NCBI RefSeq assembly: GCF_007833635.1
Contig: NZ_CP031125.1
Location: 806,001-870,000, forward strand
Direction of reading: 5' to 3'
DNA: 64,000 nucleotides
DNA from: Candidatus Pelagibacter sp. FZCC0015
GTDB lineage: Bacteria > Pseudomonadota > Alphaproteobacteria > Pelagibacterales > Pelagibacteraceae
The translations under genes and the position numbers were made by a program. The notes under the pieces are model-generated. The model worked only from the letters and a program-made list of their open reading frames with translations, was not told the DNA's origin and ran no database searches. The number at the start of each line of letters is the position of its first letter. Within the stretch, counting starts at the first letter, position 1. Positions 54,038-64,000 of this stretch are shown here, piece by piece.

Positions 54038-56704
54038 ATGGCAGACAAAACGCTCAATGAAATAAGAAATACTTTCTTAAAGTATTTTGAAAAGAACGAT
54101 CACAAAATTGTGGAATCTAGTAATTTAGTTCCCAATAACGATCCTACATTGATGTTTGCCAATTCTGGAATGGTCCAGTTTAAGAATGTTTTCACAGGGT
54201 TAGAAAAAAGAGATTATGTAAGAGCAACCACATCGCAAAAATGTGTAAGGGCAGGTGGTAAGCATAACGATTTAGAGAATGTTGGTTACACACCAAGACA
54301 CCATACTTTTTTTGAGATGTTAGGAAACTTTTCTTTTGGTGATTACTTCAAAGAACAAGCAATTCATTATGCTTGGAACTTAATTACAAAAGATTTTGGA
54401 ATAGATAAAAACAAACTTTATGTGACTGTATTTCATGAAGACGATGAAGCCTTTAATTTTTGGAAGAAAATAGCGGGTTTTAGCGATGATAGAATTATAA
54501 GAATAGCAACCTCAGATAATTTTTGGTCAATGGGTGAGACAGGTCCTTGTGGTCCATGCTCGGAAATATTCTTTGATCATGGTGATCATTTACCAGGTGG
54601 ATTGCCTGGTACTAAAGATGAAGATGGAGATAGATTTATAGAAATTTGGAACTTAGTCTTTATGCAATTTGAGCAAGTCACAAAAGATAAAAGAATAAAT
54701 CTTCCAAAACCATCTGTTGATACAGGAATGGGACTTGAGCGAATAGCAGCTTTACTACAAGGTACTCATGATAATTATGAAACAGATCATTTTAAAAAAA
54801 TAATTAATTCAGCCTCTGAAATTGTAAAAGTTAAATCAGATAAATCTAACCTATCTAGTTTTAGAGTAATTGCTGATCATTTAAGAGCTAGCTCATTTTT
54901 AATTGCTGAAGGTGTTTTACCTTCAAATGAAGGAAGAGGTTATGTTCTTAGAAGAATTATGAGAAGAGGGATGAGACATTCTCATTTACTTGGATCCAAG
55001 GAACCAGTTTTTTATAATTTGTTTGACACGCTTAAAAATGAAATGTCAGGAAACTATCCAGAATTAGTTAGAGCTGAGTCTTTAATTAAAGAAACTTTAA
55101 AAATGGAAGAAGAAAAATTTTTAGTTTTATTAGACAGAGGAATAAAAATTTTAAATGATGAAATATCCAAAATAGATAAAGTGTTGCCAGGTGAAGTAGC
55201 TTTTAAATTATATGATACTTATGGTTTCCCATTAGATCTTACCGAAGATATTTTAAGAAATAAATCAATGTCAATCGATACTGAAAAGTTTCAATCTTTA
55301 ATGAAAGAAAGTAGAGAACTTGCTAAGAAAAATTGGAAAGGTTCTGGTGATGCAGCGGTTGAAGATATCTGGTTTGGAATAAAAGATAAATTAGAAGCAA
55401 CTGAATTTTTAGGATACGAAACTAATCAAGCTGAAGGTGTCGTTTTATCTCTTTTAAAAGACAACAAAGAAGTAGATCAGTTAAAAGAAAATGATGAAGG
55501 AATGATTATAGTGAATCAAACTCCTTTCTATGGTGAGTCTGGAGGTCAGGTCGGTGATACTGGTGAAATAGTATCAAATGATTTTAAATTTGAAGTAACC
55601 GATGTCCAAAAAAAACTAGGAGATTTATTTGTCCATTATGGAAAGGTTAAAAGTGGATCTATTAAACTTCAGGAAAGTGTAGAGTTAAAAATTAATGTAG
55701 AAAGAAGGGATAATACTCGTGCTTATCACTCAGCAACCCATTTACTACATGAATCTTTACGAAGAGTTCTTGGTACGCATGTTACTCAAAAGGGATCTTT
55801 AGTAGAGCCAAGTAGGTTAAGGTTTGATTTTAGTCACATGAAGCCTATTTTGAACGAGGAAATTGATAAAATAGAACAGTTTGTAAACACAATGGTTTCA
55901 AAAAAATCTGAAGTAAAAACTAGACTAATGACACCTGACGAGGCAGTTGAAAATGGTGCTTTAGCATTGTTTGGTGAAAAATATGGAGATGAAGTACGGG
56001 TTCTTTCGATGGGAGATGAGGACGGTAAGTATTTTTCTACTGAATTATGCGGTGGAACACACGTCAAAAACACTGGAGATATTGGTAAATTTAAGATTGT
56101 TAGTCAGTCATCAATTGCTGCAGGTGTTAGAAGGATTGAGGCTTTGAGAGACAAACAATTAGAGGAATATTTAAAAAATAAAGAGAAATTATCAAACCTA
56201 TCTGCAGAAAAAGATGAGGAAACAATTAAAGATTTAAGTCAGCAAATTATAAAACTTGGAGGAAAACCAAGTTTAGAAGAAGCTGATCAAAAAACTTTAA
56301 TTAAAAATTTAACTAAACAATTAGAGACTATCTCAGTAAATGCAATTTTAGAGGACAAATCAAAAAATATTATTAAAGACGAAGAAATTAATGGAGTTAA
56401 GTTAAGACTTCAAAAAATAGATGGATTACCTCCAAAAGAATTAAGAAAACTTGTAGATAAAGGTAAAAAAGATTTAGGTGAAGGTATTGTGGTTGTGTTT
56501 GCAAATAAAGATGACAAAGTTGGATTAGCTGTTGGAGTAACTGATAATTTAATTAACAAGTTTGATGCAGTTCAGTTTGTTAAAGTTGGATCTGAAATAA
56601 TTGGTGGAAAAGGTGGTGGAGGCAGAAAAGACTTTGCTCAAGCTGGTGGTCAAGATCAATCAAAAATTGAAGAAGCTTTTAAAAAGCTTAAAAGTTTAGT
56701 TTAA
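54038..56704 (+). CDS. alaS: Alanyl-tRNA synthetase
   Basis: A class II synthetase of 888 residues. Catalytic core motifs include [36 protein letters not shown] (motif 2 area) and [12 protein letters not shown]. The editing domain carries [16 protein letters not shown] and the [13 protein letters not shown] zinc-binding segment. The C-terminal part ends with the DHHA1 glycine-rich [16 protein letters not shown]. It is downstream of recA with a terminator between. Its end overlaps the convergent icd by nine bases. Confidence 0.98.
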   Translation: MADKTLNEIRNTFLKYFEKNDHKIVESSNLVPNNDPTLMFANSGMVQFKNVFTGLEKRDYVRATTSQKCVRAGGKHNDLENVGYTPRHHTFFEMLGNFSFGDYFKEQAIHYAWNLITKDFGIDKNKLYVTVFHEDDEAFNFWKKIAGFSDDRIIRIATSDNFWSMGETGPCGPCSEIFFDHGDHLPGGLPGTKDEDGDRFIEIWNLVFMQFEQVTKDKRINLPKPSVDTGMGLERIAALLQGTHDNYETDHFKKIINSASEIVKVKSDKSNLSSFRVIADHLRASSFLIAEGVLPSNEGRGYVLRRIMRRGMRHSHLLGSKEPVFYNLFDTLKNEMSGNYPELVRAESLIKETLKMEEEKFLVLLDRGIKILNDEISKIDKVLPGEVAFKLYDTYGFPLDLTEDILRNKSMSIDTEKFQSLMKESRELAKKNWKGSGDAAVEDIWFGIKDKLEATEFLGYETNQAEGVVLSLLKDNKEVDQLKENDEGMIIVNQTPFYGESGGQVGDTGEIVSNDFKFEVTDVQKKLGDLFVHYGKVKSGSIKLQESVELKINVERRDNTRAYHSATHLLHESLRRVLGTHVTQKGSLVEPSRLRFDFSHMKPILNEEIDKIEQFVNTMVSKKSEVKTRLMTPDEAVENGALALFGEKYGDEVRVLSMGDEDGKYFSTELCGGTHVKNTGDIGKFKIVSQSSIAAGVRRIEALRDKQLEEYLKNKEKLSNLSAEKDEETIKDLSQQIIKLGGKPSLEEADQKTLIKNLTKQLETISVNAILEDKSKNIIKDEEINGVKLRLQKIDGLPPKELRKLVDKGKKDLGEGIVVVFANKDDKVGLAVGVTDNLINKFDAVQFVKVGSEIIGGKGGGGRKDFAQAGGQDQSKIEEAFKKLKSLV

Positions 56705-57910
56705 TTTCTTTTTTAAATTACCATCAATTTCATCTAAAAATTGATTTGTGGTTAAGAATTTACTATTTGGACCAACAAGAATTGCTAAATCTTTTGTCAT
56801 TGATCCGCTTTCCACACATTCAATACAAACTTTTTCTAAAGTTTGTGCAAATTTGATCAGTTCTTCATTGCCATCTAATTTACCTCTATGAGCTAATCCT
56901 CTAGTCCAAGCAAAAATTGATGCGATAGGGTTGGTTGAGGTTTCTTTTCCTTGTTGATGCATTCTATAATGTCTAGTTACTGTTCCGTGTGCGGCTTCCG
57001 CTTCCATTACTTTTCCATCTGGAGTTAATAATGTACTTGTCATTAATCCTAAAGATCCATAACCTTGTGCCATAGTATCTGATTGCACATCTCCATCATA
57101 ATTTTTACAAGCCCAAATATATTTACCACTCCACTTCATAGCACATGCAACCATGTCATCAATTAATCTGTGTTCGTAAGTTAAATTATTTTTTTCAAAT
57201 TCATTCTTATATTCTTTGTCAAAAATTTCTTGGAAAATATCTTTAAATCTTCCATCGTATTGTTTTAGAATTGTATTTTTTGTAGACATATAAACAGGCC
57301 ATTTTTTAATTAACCCATAACTGAAACAAGATCTTGCAAAGTCTTCAATAGACTTATCTAAATTGTACATTGATAAAGCCACACCAGGACCTGTAAAATT
57401 AAATACTTCATATTTAATTTCATCTTTTCCATCTTCAGATGTCCACTTCACTTCCATTTTTCCTTTTCCAGGAACTTTAAAATCTGTTGCTCTGTATTGA
57501 TCACCAAAAGCATGTCTTCCAATAATCACTGGATCAGTCCAAGAGGGAACAAGTTTTGGAATATTTTTACAAATAATTGGTTCTCTGAAAACTGTTCCTC
57601 CAATTATATTTCTTATGGTTCCGTTAGGGGATCTCCACATTTTTTTTAAATCAAACTCTTCTACTCTTGCTTCATCAGGGGTAATTGTTGCACACTTTAT
57701 GCCAACACCAATTTTTTTAATTGCATTTGCAGAGTCGATGGTAATCTGATCATCAGTATTATCTCTGCTTTTCATGCCTAAATCGTAATATTCAATACCA
57801 AGATCTAAATATGGAAGGATTAATTTATTTTTGATGAACTCCCATATAATACGAGTCATTTCATCGCCATCCAGCTCGACAACTGGGTTTTTTACCTTGA
57901 TTTTGCTCAT
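56696..57910 (-). CDS. icd: NADP-dependent isocitrate dehydrogenase
   Basis: A 404-residue TCA-cycle enzyme converting isocitrate to 2-oxoglutarate. It belongs to the eukaryote-like (type II) homodimeric subfamily: [17 protein letters not shown] near residue 11, [19 protein letters not shown] near 94, [19 protein letters not shown] near 274, and [22 protein letters not shown] near 308. It converges with alaS. Confidence 0.96.
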   Translation of the reverse strand: MSKIKVKNPVVELDGDEMTRIIWEFIKNKLILPYLDLGIEYYDLGMKSRDNTDDQITIDSANAIKKIGVGIKCATITPDEARVEEFDLKKMWRSPNGTIRNIIGGTVFREPIICKNIPKLVPSWTDPVIIGRHAFGDQYRATDFKVPGKGKMEVKWTSEDGKDEIKYEVFNFTGPGVALSMYNLDKSIEDFARSCFSYGLIKKWPVYMSTKNTILKQYDGRFKDIFQEIFDKEYKNEFEKNNLTYEHRLIDDMVACAMKWSGKYIWACKNYDGDVQSDTMAQGYGSLGLMTSTLLTPDGKVMEAEAAHGTVTRHYRMHQQGKETSTNPIASIFAWTRGLAHRGKLDGNEELIKFAQTLEKVCIECVESGSMTKDLAILVGPNSKFLTTNQFLDEIDGNLKKKLN

Positions 57911-57986
57911 TAAATAAAAATTATCTTATTAATTGAATTTGATCGTTTTATATACATATTAATCGAAAATTAGCAAATAGAAGAAT

Positions 57987-58634
57987 ATGTTTAGTAAGAT
58001 ATTTCCAAAGATTCACACAGAAGGATACAAGTTTATAGTCATAGCTGTATTCATAACTATCATTTTTCTAATTATTAATAATTTTTTAGGATTAATAGGA
58101 ATTTTACTAAGTGTCTGGGTTTATTATTTTTTTAGAGATCCAGAGAGAACAATTATAGGAGATGATAATTACCTAGTAAGTCCTGCTGATGGAGAAGTGA
58201 TTAAAGTTGAAGAGGTAGATGGTCCAAAAGAACTTGGACTAGAAAATAAAAAATTTAAAAAAATAAGTATTTTCATGAACGTCTTTGATTGTCATGTAAA
58301 CAGAACACCGTGCTCAGGTATTGTTGAGGATATTTTATACAAACCAGGAAAATTTTTAAATGCATCTTTAGATAAAGCAAGCGAAGACAATGAGAGAAAT
58401 TATTATAAAATTAAAGATAAGCATGGAAACGATATTGTAGTCGTTCAAATTGCAGGATTAGTTGCAAGAAGAATAGTTTGCGAAACAAATAAAAATCAGG
58501 AATTAAATCAAGGTGATAGAATTGGGATGATTAGATTTGGCAGTAGAGCAGATGTTTATTATGAAAATTATGAACCACTAGTTAAAGTTGGTCAAACAGC
58601 AATTTCAGGAGAAACACTGCTGGCTAAAAATTAA
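57987..58634 (+). CDS. psd: Phosphatidylserine decarboxylase (short, pyruvoyl type)
   Basis: A 215-residue membrane-linked enzyme making phosphatidylethanolamine. One or two hydrophobic helices lie near residues 16-47. Motifs: VSPADGEVIKVE, IFMNVFDCHVNRTP, and MIRFGSRADVYYE where self-cleavage before the serine of GS makes the pyruvoyl group. This short form is common in alphaproteobacteria. It is followed three bases later by pssA, which makes its substrate. Confidence 0.95.
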   Translation: MFSKIFPKIHTEGYKFIVIAVFITIIFLIINNFLGLIGILLSVWVYYFFRDPERTIIGDDNYLVSPADGEVIKVEEVDGPKELGLENKKFKKISIFMNVFDCHVNRTPCSGIVEDILYKPGKFLNASLDKASEDNERNYYKIKDKHGNDIVVVQIAGLVARRIVCETNKNQELNQGDRIGMIRFGSRADVYYENYEPLVKVGQTAISGETLLAKN

Positions 58635-58637
58635 TTT

Positions 58638-59447
58638 ATGGAACAGCCAAAAAACAATTTAAAAATTGTTACAGATAAAAAAACCAACGCAAGAGTGATT
58701 TTACCTAACATGCTAACTCTTATTGGAGTTTGTATAGGTTTGTCATCAATAAGATTTGCATTAGATGGAAAATTTGAATTTGCGATTATAGCAATTATGT
58801 TTGCTGCTCTTATAGATGGATTAGATGGAAGAATAGCAAGATTAATTAAAGGGACATCAAAAGTTGGTAAGGAATTAGACTCCCTTACAGATATGATAAG
58901 TTTTGGAGTAGCCCCAGCATTTATTATGTATTTTTGGAAACTAAATACATTAGGAAGATTTGGATGGTTGTTATGTTTAATATATGTAATTTGTGTTGCA
59001 TTACGTTTAGCTCGTTTCAATGTAAATACAGGTCAAGCACCTTCTTGGAGAGATAATTTTTTTGAAGGAGTTCCATCCCCAGCAGGAGGCATTTTAGTTT
59101 TAACTCCATTGATATTTAGTCTTACAAGCTTTGATTTTATAAAGATAAATTATGATGTTGTTGTTCCAATTTTTTTTATTGTAACATCTTTATTACTGAT
59201 CAGTAAATTTCCAAGTTATTCATTCAAAAAAATTGTAATTCAAAGAAAAGCAACCATTTTTCTTTTATTTGGAATAGTTTTATTTTTTGGATTACTTTTA
59301 ATATATCCATTTAACGTTATATCTATTAGTGCAATCATATACTTATGTATGCTTCCAATCAGTTTTGTTCATTATCAAAAATTAAAAAAACAAAACGAAG
59401 ATCAGAATTATAAAGATGAAGATGACGATCTCGAAGATATTTTGTGA
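58638..59447 (+). CDS. pssA: CDP-diacylglycerol--serine O-phosphatidyltransferase
   Basis: A 269-residue polytopic membrane enzyme making phosphatidylserine. The CDP-alcohol phosphatidyltransferase signature D-G-x2-A-R-x8-G-x3-D-x3-D is visible as DGLDGRIARLIKG followed by GKELDSLTD. About seven helices. The C-terminus is acidic. Paired with psd, it completes the phosphatidylethanolamine branch. Its stop overlaps the following glycosyltransferase-like gene. Confidence 0.96.
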   Translation: MEQPKNNLKIVTDKKTNARVILPNMLTLIGVCIGLSSIRFALDGKFEFAIIAIMFAALIDGLDGRIARLIKGTSKVGKELDSLTDMISFGVAPAFIMYFWKLNTLGRFGWLLCLIYVICVALRLARFNVNTGQAPSWRDNFFEGVPSPAGGILVLTPLIFSLTSFDFIKINYDVVVPIFFIVTSLLLISKFPSYSFKKIVIQRKATIFLLFGIVLFFGLLLIYPFNVISISAIIYLCMLPISFVHYQKLKKQNEDQNYKDEDDDLEDIL

Positions 59448-60358
59448 TGAAAAAAAATGTCATTGTATCATTAGCTGATTCAAATTATTTCCCTTTATTA
59501 AATGAGCTAATAGACTCTATTAAAAGATTTAAAGAGAGCTCTGAAGTTGCAATATGTATTTTGAATGCTGGTTTATCAGAGGATCAAAAAACAGAATTAT
59601 CATCAAAAGTAGATGAAATAAAATCAGCAGAGTGGGATATAAAAGTTCCTGATAGTAAAATTAAAGGGCGTGAATGGTTAAAGAGCCAAGTATCTAGGGC
59701 TTTTTTACCCAAATATTTTCCAAGCTATGAAAAATATTTATGGATTGATTGTGATGCTTGGGTCAATGATTGGCAATCAGTTGATCTTTATTTTAAAGCG
59801 TGTGAGAATGGCAAATTAGGAATTACACAAACTATTGGACCAGGTTACAAGATTACTTCTAGGGTAAATTGGGTTTTTGGAAAACTAGCAATTATTAAAT
59901 CTCAAAATTTTAAACATGCAATAAAATCTAATATTAATTTAGAAAAAGCTAGAAAGTTAGCCTTTGCTCCTCATATCAACATTGGTGTTTTTTCTTTAGA
60001 AAAAAATTCAACCTGCTGGAATTCGTGGCAGGAAAACTTAAAGCAAACACTTATGGGTGGAGAAATATTTGGCTCTGAACAATTAGCAATGAATATGTCT
60101 GTGTATGTTGATAATGTTGAAACTGAATTCCTTCCATTAAACTGTAATTGGATCACTAGCAATCTTTTGCCAAAGTTTGATGAGGATAAAGATACATGGG
60201 TAGAGCCTTATTTACCTAATTATAAAATTGGAATTATGCATTTGGCTGCTGGTATCTGGAAAGATAATGAAGATATGAGACTTAACAAGAGTATTAAGAT
60301 TGATATTCAAACTCTTACAGGTAAAATTTTAAATAAAAGTTTAAGATTTAATAATTAA
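59447..60358 (+). CDS. Glycosyltransferase-like protein (GT-A fold, GT8/GT24-like)
   Basis: A 303-residue soluble protein. The N-terminus NVIVSLADSNYFPLLNELIDSIKRF and the metal-binding YLWIDCDAWVND (DxD motif) suggest a GT-A fold with a nucleotide-sugar donor. NIGVFSLEK and GSEQLAMNM later resemble retaining GT8-type enzymes. Target unknown. Start could be the GTG three bases earlier or the ATG used here, which overlaps the pssA stop (TGATG). It sits between lipid synthesis and rlmE genes. I do not recognise a named family member. Confidence 0.75.
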   Translation: MKKNVIVSLADSNYFPLLNELIDSIKRFKESSEVAICILNAGLSEDQKTELSSKVDEIKSAEWDIKVPDSKIKGREWLKSQVSRAFLPKYFPSYEKYLWIDCDAWVNDWQSVDLYFKACENGKLGITQTIGPGYKITSRVNWVFGKLAIIKSQNFKHAIKSNINLEKARKLAFAPHINIGVFSLEKNSTCWNSWQENLKQTLMGGEIFGSEQLAMNMSVYVDNVETEFLPLNCNWITSNLLPKFDEDKDTWVEPYLPNYKIGIMHLAAGIWKDNEDMRLNKSIKIDIQTLTGKILNKSLRFNN

Positions 60359-60970
60359 TTGAAAAAAAATAAAATATCCAAGAACTGGGTTAATAAGCAG
60401 CGTAGAGATATCTATGTAAGACAATCTAAAGTAGATGGGTATCGCGCTAGATCAGCTTACAAATTAATTGAAATTGATGAAAAATTTAAAATTTTTAAAG
60501 GTGGATTGTCAGTAATTGATATTGGTGCAGCCCCAGGAAGCTGGTCACAATATGCTCTTAAAGCAGCTAAAAGTGGAAAATTAATATCGATAGATTTAAA
60601 AAAAATGGAGCCCATAGGTAATAGTGTTCAAATCCAAGGAGATTTTATTGAAGAAAAAACTCAAGAAGAAATTAAAAAAAATATAAACGGCAAAGTTGAT
60701 GTAGTAATGTCTGATATGGCCGTAGATACAACTGGTATTAAAAATATAGATTCAATACAAACTGGAGAACTGTGTAAAGAAGCAATGTTTTTTGCTAAAG
60801 ATTTAATGAAAGAAAATGGATATTTTATTTCAAAAATTTTTATGGGAGGAACATTTAACGAAATCGTCGCAGAAGGAAAAAAATATTTTAAAGAAGTTAA
60901 GGTTTTTAAACCAAAATCTAGCAGAAAAGATTCAAAAGAAAGTTTTATAATTTGTAAAAAAATCCGATAG
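60359..60970 (+). CDS. rlmE: 23S rRNA (uridine-2'-O)-methyltransferase RlmE (RrmJ/FtsJ)
   Basis: A 203-residue SAM-dependent methyltransferase for U2552 of 23S rRNA. Seen are RRDIYVRQSKVDGYRARSAYK with the first catalytic Lys, VIDIGAAPGSWSQYAL (SAM site), MSDMAVDTTGI with the catalytic Asp and the later FISKIFMGG Lys. RPKSSR-like KPKSSRKDSKE near the end has the last catalytic Glu. The start is TTG directly after the previous stop. The next gene is guaB. Confidence 0.94.
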   Translation: MKKNKISKNWVNKQRRDIYVRQSKVDGYRARSAYKLIEIDEKFKIFKGGLSVIDIGAAPGSWSQYALKAAKSGKLISIDLKKMEPIGNSVQIQGDFIEEKTQEEIKKNINGKVDVVMSDMAVDTTGIKNIDSIQTGELCKEAMFFAKDLMKENGYFISKIFMGGTFNEIVAEGKKYFKEVKVFKPKSSRKDSKESFIICKKIR

Positions 60971-61007
60971 AGACTTTTAATTTAAAAGGAATCGTATATA
61001 AAAGATT

Positions 61008-62084
61008 ATGGTTCCCATAAAAGAAGCACTTACCTTTGATGATGTTACATTAGCTCCAAAGTATTCAGAAATATTACCTTCTGATGCAGACACTGGTGTA
61101 TCTTTAACAAAGCATTTGAAACTTAAAATTCCACTTTTATCATCTGCAATGGATACTGTCACAGAGAGCAGAATGGCAATAGCTATAGCTAAAGCTGGAG
61201 GTATTGGAGTAATTCACAGAAACCTTGATATAAAAAAACAATTATCAGAGATAAAAAAAGTAAAAAAACAAAAATTAATTGTTGGAGCAGCTGTAGGTGC
61301 AGCATCAAATGAATTTATCAGAGCTAAAGAAATAATTAAAGAAGGTGTAGATTTAATCGTAGTAGACACAGCACATGGCCATACAAAGAAAGTTGCCGAA
61401 ATAATTAAATATATAAAAAAAATAAAAACTAACAAAATTGCTTTGTGTGCAGGAAATATTGCAACACCAGAAGCTGCAAAATTCCTAATAAAGTTAGGAG
61501 TAGATATAATTAAAATTGGTATAGGGCCAGGTTCTATTTGTACAACAAGACTGGTTGCTGGAATAGGAGTTCCTCAATTAAGCGCAATTTTAGATGTAAG
61601 AAGTGGTTTAAAAAATAAAAATGTTAAAATAATTTCAGATGGTGGAATAAAATATTCTGGTGATTTAGCAAAAGCTTTTGCTGCAGGAGCTGATGCTGTA
61701 ATGATCGGTTCGCTATTTGCAGGTACAAATGAAACTCCAGGAAAATTAATTAAAAAAAATGGACAGCTTTTTAAAAGTTTTAGAGGAATGGGTTCTGTAG
61801 GAGCTATGAATAAAGGTTCAGCTGATAGATATTTTCAAAAAAAACAAAAAGACTCCTCAAAATATGTACCTGAAGGTGTTGAAGGTTTTGTAAAATATAA
61901 AGGAGATGTTGGAAGTATTATTTATAAATTAATTGGTGGATTGAAATCTTCTATGGGCTATCTTGGATCAAAAACAATCATTAAATTAAGAAATAAACCA
62001 CAATTTGTGAAAATTACAAAAGCTGGATTTTATGAAAGTATGGTTCATAATGTAGATGTGGTAAAAAACGATAGTAAATATTAA
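61008..62084 (+). CDS. guaB: IMP dehydrogenase lacking CBS domains
   Basis: Oxidises IMP to XMP, the first step to GMP. At 358 residues it is about 130 shorter than usual GuaB. The barrel start [34 protein letters not shown] and [12 protein letters not shown] are present, then at residues 86-95 the chain goes straight to KLIVGAAVG, so the twin CBS module normally inserted there is missing. Catalytic Cys178 lies in [11 protein letters not shown], and the flap region [14 protein letters not shown] is kept. The catalytic core looks complete. CBS domains normally tune IMPDH by nucleotides, so this enzyme is probably not regulated that way. Confidence 0.95.
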   Translation: MVPIKEALTFDDVTLAPKYSEILPSDADTGVSLTKHLKLKIPLLSSAMDTVTESRMAIAIAKAGGIGVIHRNLDIKKQLSEIKKVKKQKLIVGAAVGAASNEFIRAKEIIKEGVDLIVVDTAHGHTKKVAEIIKYIKKIKTNKIALCAGNIATPEAAKFLIKLGVDIIKIGIGPGSICTTRLVAGIGVPQLSAILDVRSGLKNKNVKIISDGGIKYSGDLAKAFAAGADAVMIGSLFAGTNETPGKLIKKNGQLFKSFRGMGSVGAMNKGSADRYFQKKQKDSSKYVPEGVEGFVKYKGDVGSIIYKLIGGLKSSMGYLGSKTIIKLRNKPQFVKITKAGFYESMVHNVDVVKNDSKY

Positions 62085-62524
62085 TGAGCAAATTTTTAAA
62101 ATTAATAGGATTAATACTTTTAATAGCTTCTTTTAACAGTACGACTTTTAGTAAAGAAAATTTTTTTAATGAAGCTTTAAAGTTGTTTAAAAAAGAAAAA
62201 TATGAAGATGCACGTTTTTTATTTGAAAGAAATATAGTTTTTAATCCAAAAGACGCAAACTCATATTTATATTTAGCAAAAATTTATAATAAAGAAGAAG
62301 ATCAAAGAAAAGAAGAATACAATTTAGAAACAGCACTTTTAATTGATCCTGATAATGAGGAAGCTTTATTAATGTTAATGAAAATTGCTTTAGAAAAATC
62401 TAATTATGAAAAAGTTAAAGATCTTTCAGATAAGTTTGTAAAAGTTTGTAAAAATTTATGTGATGAAAACAAGGATATTCAAGAGTCATTAAAAAATATA
62501 GAACCTGAAAATAATGAGTCTTGA
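62084..62524 (+). CDS. Small exported TPR protein
   Basis: A 146-residue protein with a hydrophobic N-terminus (residues 5-20, likely a signal peptide ending near FS) and about three TPR-like helical repeats: [37 protein letters not shown] and [24 protein letters not shown] proteins bind other proteins; the partner is unknown. It is coupled to guaB (one shared base) and overlaps the guaA start by 11 bases, so it belongs to the guaB-guaA operon. No purine role is implied by its sequence. Confidence 0.75.
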   Translation: MSKFLKLIGLILLIASFNSTTFSKENFFNEALKLFKKEKYEDARFLFERNIVFNPKDANSYLYLAKIYNKEEDQRKEEYNLETALLIDPDNEEALLMLMKIALEKSNYEKVKDLSDKFVKVCKNLCDENKDIQESLKNIEPENNES

Positions 62525-64000
62525 TCAAAATCTTAACAAAATCTTAATAATAGATTTTGGTTCTCAATTTACTCAATTAATTGCAAGAAGAGTAAGAGAA
62601 TTAGGTGTTTTTTCTGAAATAGTTAGTCACAAAAAAATAAAACTAAAAGACATAAATCACAGTATTAAAGGAATAGTATTATCTGGCGGTCCATTAAATG
62701 TTTATCAAATAAATAAATATTCATTTGATAAAAAAATTTTACAACTTGATGTACCAGTTCTTGGAATATGTTTTGGGCATCAAATTTTATCAAAACTCAA
62801 CGGTGGAAGGGTTAAACAATCAAAACATAGAGAATTTGGTCTAGCTAATGTTTACAAAAAAAATACCAGTCTTTTAACAACTAATTTTTTTGGAAACAAA
62901 AAATCCAAACAAGTTTGGATGAGTCATGCCGATCAAGTTTCAAAACTTCCTAAGAGTTTTAAAGTTGTAGCATCAAGCACTAATTCAAAATTTGCAATTG
63001 TTGAAAATAAAATAAAAAAATATTATGGGGTACAATTCCACCCAGAGGTAACTCATACAGAGAATGGAAAAAAATTAATAAGTAATTTCATTTTTTTAAT
63101 TTGTAAAATTAAAAGAAATTGGTCTTCTAGGGATCAAAAAAATCAGCTTATTAAAGATGTTAGAAAACAAGTTGGAAATAATAAAGTTATTTGTGCTTTA
63201 TCAGGAGGTGTGGATAGTAGTGTAGTTGCTCAATTACTGAATAAAGCTATTGGTAAAAAACTTTATTGTATTTTTGTAAATACAGGTCTTTTAAGAAAAA
63301 ATGAAGAAGTACAGGTAGTTCAAACTTTTAAGAAGCGTTTAAAAATGAATTTAATTTATGTAAATGCTGAAAAGGAATTCTTAAAAAAATTAAAAAATGT
63401 TTCTGATCCAGAAAAAAAGAGAAAAATAATTGGTAATTTATTTATCAAAATATTTGAGCGATACGCTAAGAAAATTAAAAATGTTAAATTTTTAGCTCAA
63501 GGAACTCTCTATCCAGACTTAATTGAAAGTAAATCAGTTACTGGCAGTCAAACTTCTAAAATTAAATCACATCATAATGTTGGTGGCTTACCAAAAAAAA
63601 TGAATTTAAAATTAGTAGAACCACTAAAATTCTTATTTAAGGATGAGGTAAGAAAATTAGGTTTAGAGTTAAATTTAAGTAAAGAAATTATTTCAAGACA
63701 TCCTTTTCCTGGACCAGGCTTAGCAATTCGAATGCCAGGTATTATTACTAATGAAAAAATTAAAATTTTAAAAGAAGCTGATTATTATTTTATTCAAGCT
63801 TTAAAAGATCACGGTCTTTATCATAAGATTTGGCAAGCATATGCAGCATTGCTGCCAGTTAAAACTGTAGGTGTTATGGGAGACAATCGAACTTATGAAT
63901 ATTTATGTTTATTAAGAGCAATTACATCTGAAGACGGAATGACAGCTGACTATTATGAATTTAAAAAGTCTTTTATGCAAATTATTTCAAACAAAATAGT
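62514..64000 (+). CDS. guaA: GMP synthase (glutamine-hydrolysing), 5' part
   Basis: Converts XMP to GMP with glutamine nitrogen. The frame opens at the ATG at 62514 and runs off the window end after about 495 codons; a full GuaA is about 510-525 residues. The class I amidotransferase domain has Cys86 in GICFGHQIL and the His-Glu pair in FHPEVTHTE. The ATP-pyrophosphatase domain has the PP-loop SGGVDSS (230-236), and the dimerisation domain has [15 protein letters not shown]. It follows the TPR gene with an 11-base overlap, and guaB is one gene further up. Confidence 0.97.
   Translation, partial: MSLDQNLNKILIIDFGSQFTQLIARRVRELGVFSEIVSHKKIKLKDINHSIKGIVLSGGPLNVYQINKYSFDKKILQLDVPVLGICFGHQILSKLNGGRVKQSKHREFGLANVYKKNTSLLTTNFFGNKKSKQVWMSHADQVSKLPKSFKVVASSTNSKFAIVENKIKKYYGVQFHPEVTHTENGKKLISNFIFLICKIKRNWSSRDQKNQLIKDVRKQVGNNKVICALSGGVDSSVVAQLLNKAIGKKLYCIFVNTGLLRKNEEVQVVQTFKKRLKMNLIYVNAEKEFLKKLKNVSDPEKKRKIIGNLFIKIFERYAKKIKNVKFLAQGTLYPDLIESKSVTGSQTSKIKSHHNVGGLPKKMNLKLVEPLKFLFKDEVRKLGLELNLSKEIISRHPFPGPGLAIRMPGIITNEKIKILKEADYYFIQALKDHGLYHKIWQAYAALLPVKTVGVMGDNRTYEYLCLLRAITSEDGMTADYYEFKKSFMQIISNKI

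Noticed and set aside
58631..59020. Minus-strand frame of 129 codons inside pssA
   Set aside because: pssA on the plus strand has the full CDP-alcohol transferase signature, and the antisense frame has no recognisable motif.
1..64000. Mobile elements, phage genes and CRISPR arrays
   Set aside because: No transposase, integrase, terminal inverted repeats or regularly spaced repeat array was seen by eye.

Overview
The window is a very A+T-rich, tightly packed bacterial chromosome segment. Gene content and protein sequences point to an alphaproteobacterium of the SAR11 clade (Candidatus Pelagibacter or a close relative). The reasons are a green-type proteorhodopsin, intergenic gaps of a few bases or overlapping genes almost everywhere, alphaproteobacterial gene orders (recA-alaS; the mur/fts cluster followed by lpxC, bamD and ligA), single-cysteine DksA, and GTTC-N7-GTTC type SOS boxes. 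No insertion sequences, phage genes or CRISPR arrays are visible. No gene-free stretch longer than about 300 bases remains once the RNase P RNA gene is counted.

Layout. 1-1000: 3' part of rpoD followed by two tRNA genes (Val-GAC with strongly atypical loops; a CAU tRNA, probably Ile2). 1041-2448 (minus): mlaC and mlaA for outer-membrane lipid asymmetry. 2553-3290: a cell-wall amidase. 3320-3677: RNase P RNA. 3783-24684: one long plus-strand division and cell-wall block, mraZ-ftsZ-rsmH-ftsL-ftsI-murE/murF fusion-mraY-murD-ftsW-murG-murC-murB-ddl-ftsQ-[FtsA-like mini protein]-lpxC-bamD-ligA. It starts with a clear promoter overlapped by MraZ boxes. ftsZ has moved to the head of the cluster, and the usual ftsA place holds a 233-residue protein that looks like FtsA without its ATP-binding half.

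24667-38358: housekeeping genes on alternating strands: Xaa-Pro aminopeptidase, UvrD-type helicase, an AsmA-like protein, fumC, a MazG-like pyrophosphohydrolase, nadC-nadA, tRNA-Leu(GAG), a 53-residue membrane peptide, a YgfZ-like protein, a dihydroorotase-like enzyme, an SMR transporter and propionyl-CoA synthetase. 38571-42464: proteorhodopsin with its own terminator, then a membrane desaturase-like di-iron enzyme, a 2Fe-2S ferredoxin, a ferredoxin reductase of the thioredoxin-reductase fold and a glutathione transferase. Together these look like a complete electron-transfer chain feeding an oxidative enzyme beside the light-driven pump.

42465-64000: DksA; an operon of two glycosyltransferases with a DUF1800/DUF1501 pair; an SOS-controlled umuDC; a VOC protein, a GFA-family protein and glycerate kinase; a TolC-family protein; recA and alaS; icd; psd-pssA with a glycosyltransferase-like gene; rlmE; an IMP dehydrogenase without CBS domains; a TPR protein; and guaA, which runs off the end of the window. 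The main points for follow-up are the mini-FtsA with relocated ftsZ, the tRNA-Val, the proteorhodopsin/desaturase neighbourhood, the CBS-less IMP dehydrogenase and the SOS boxes.
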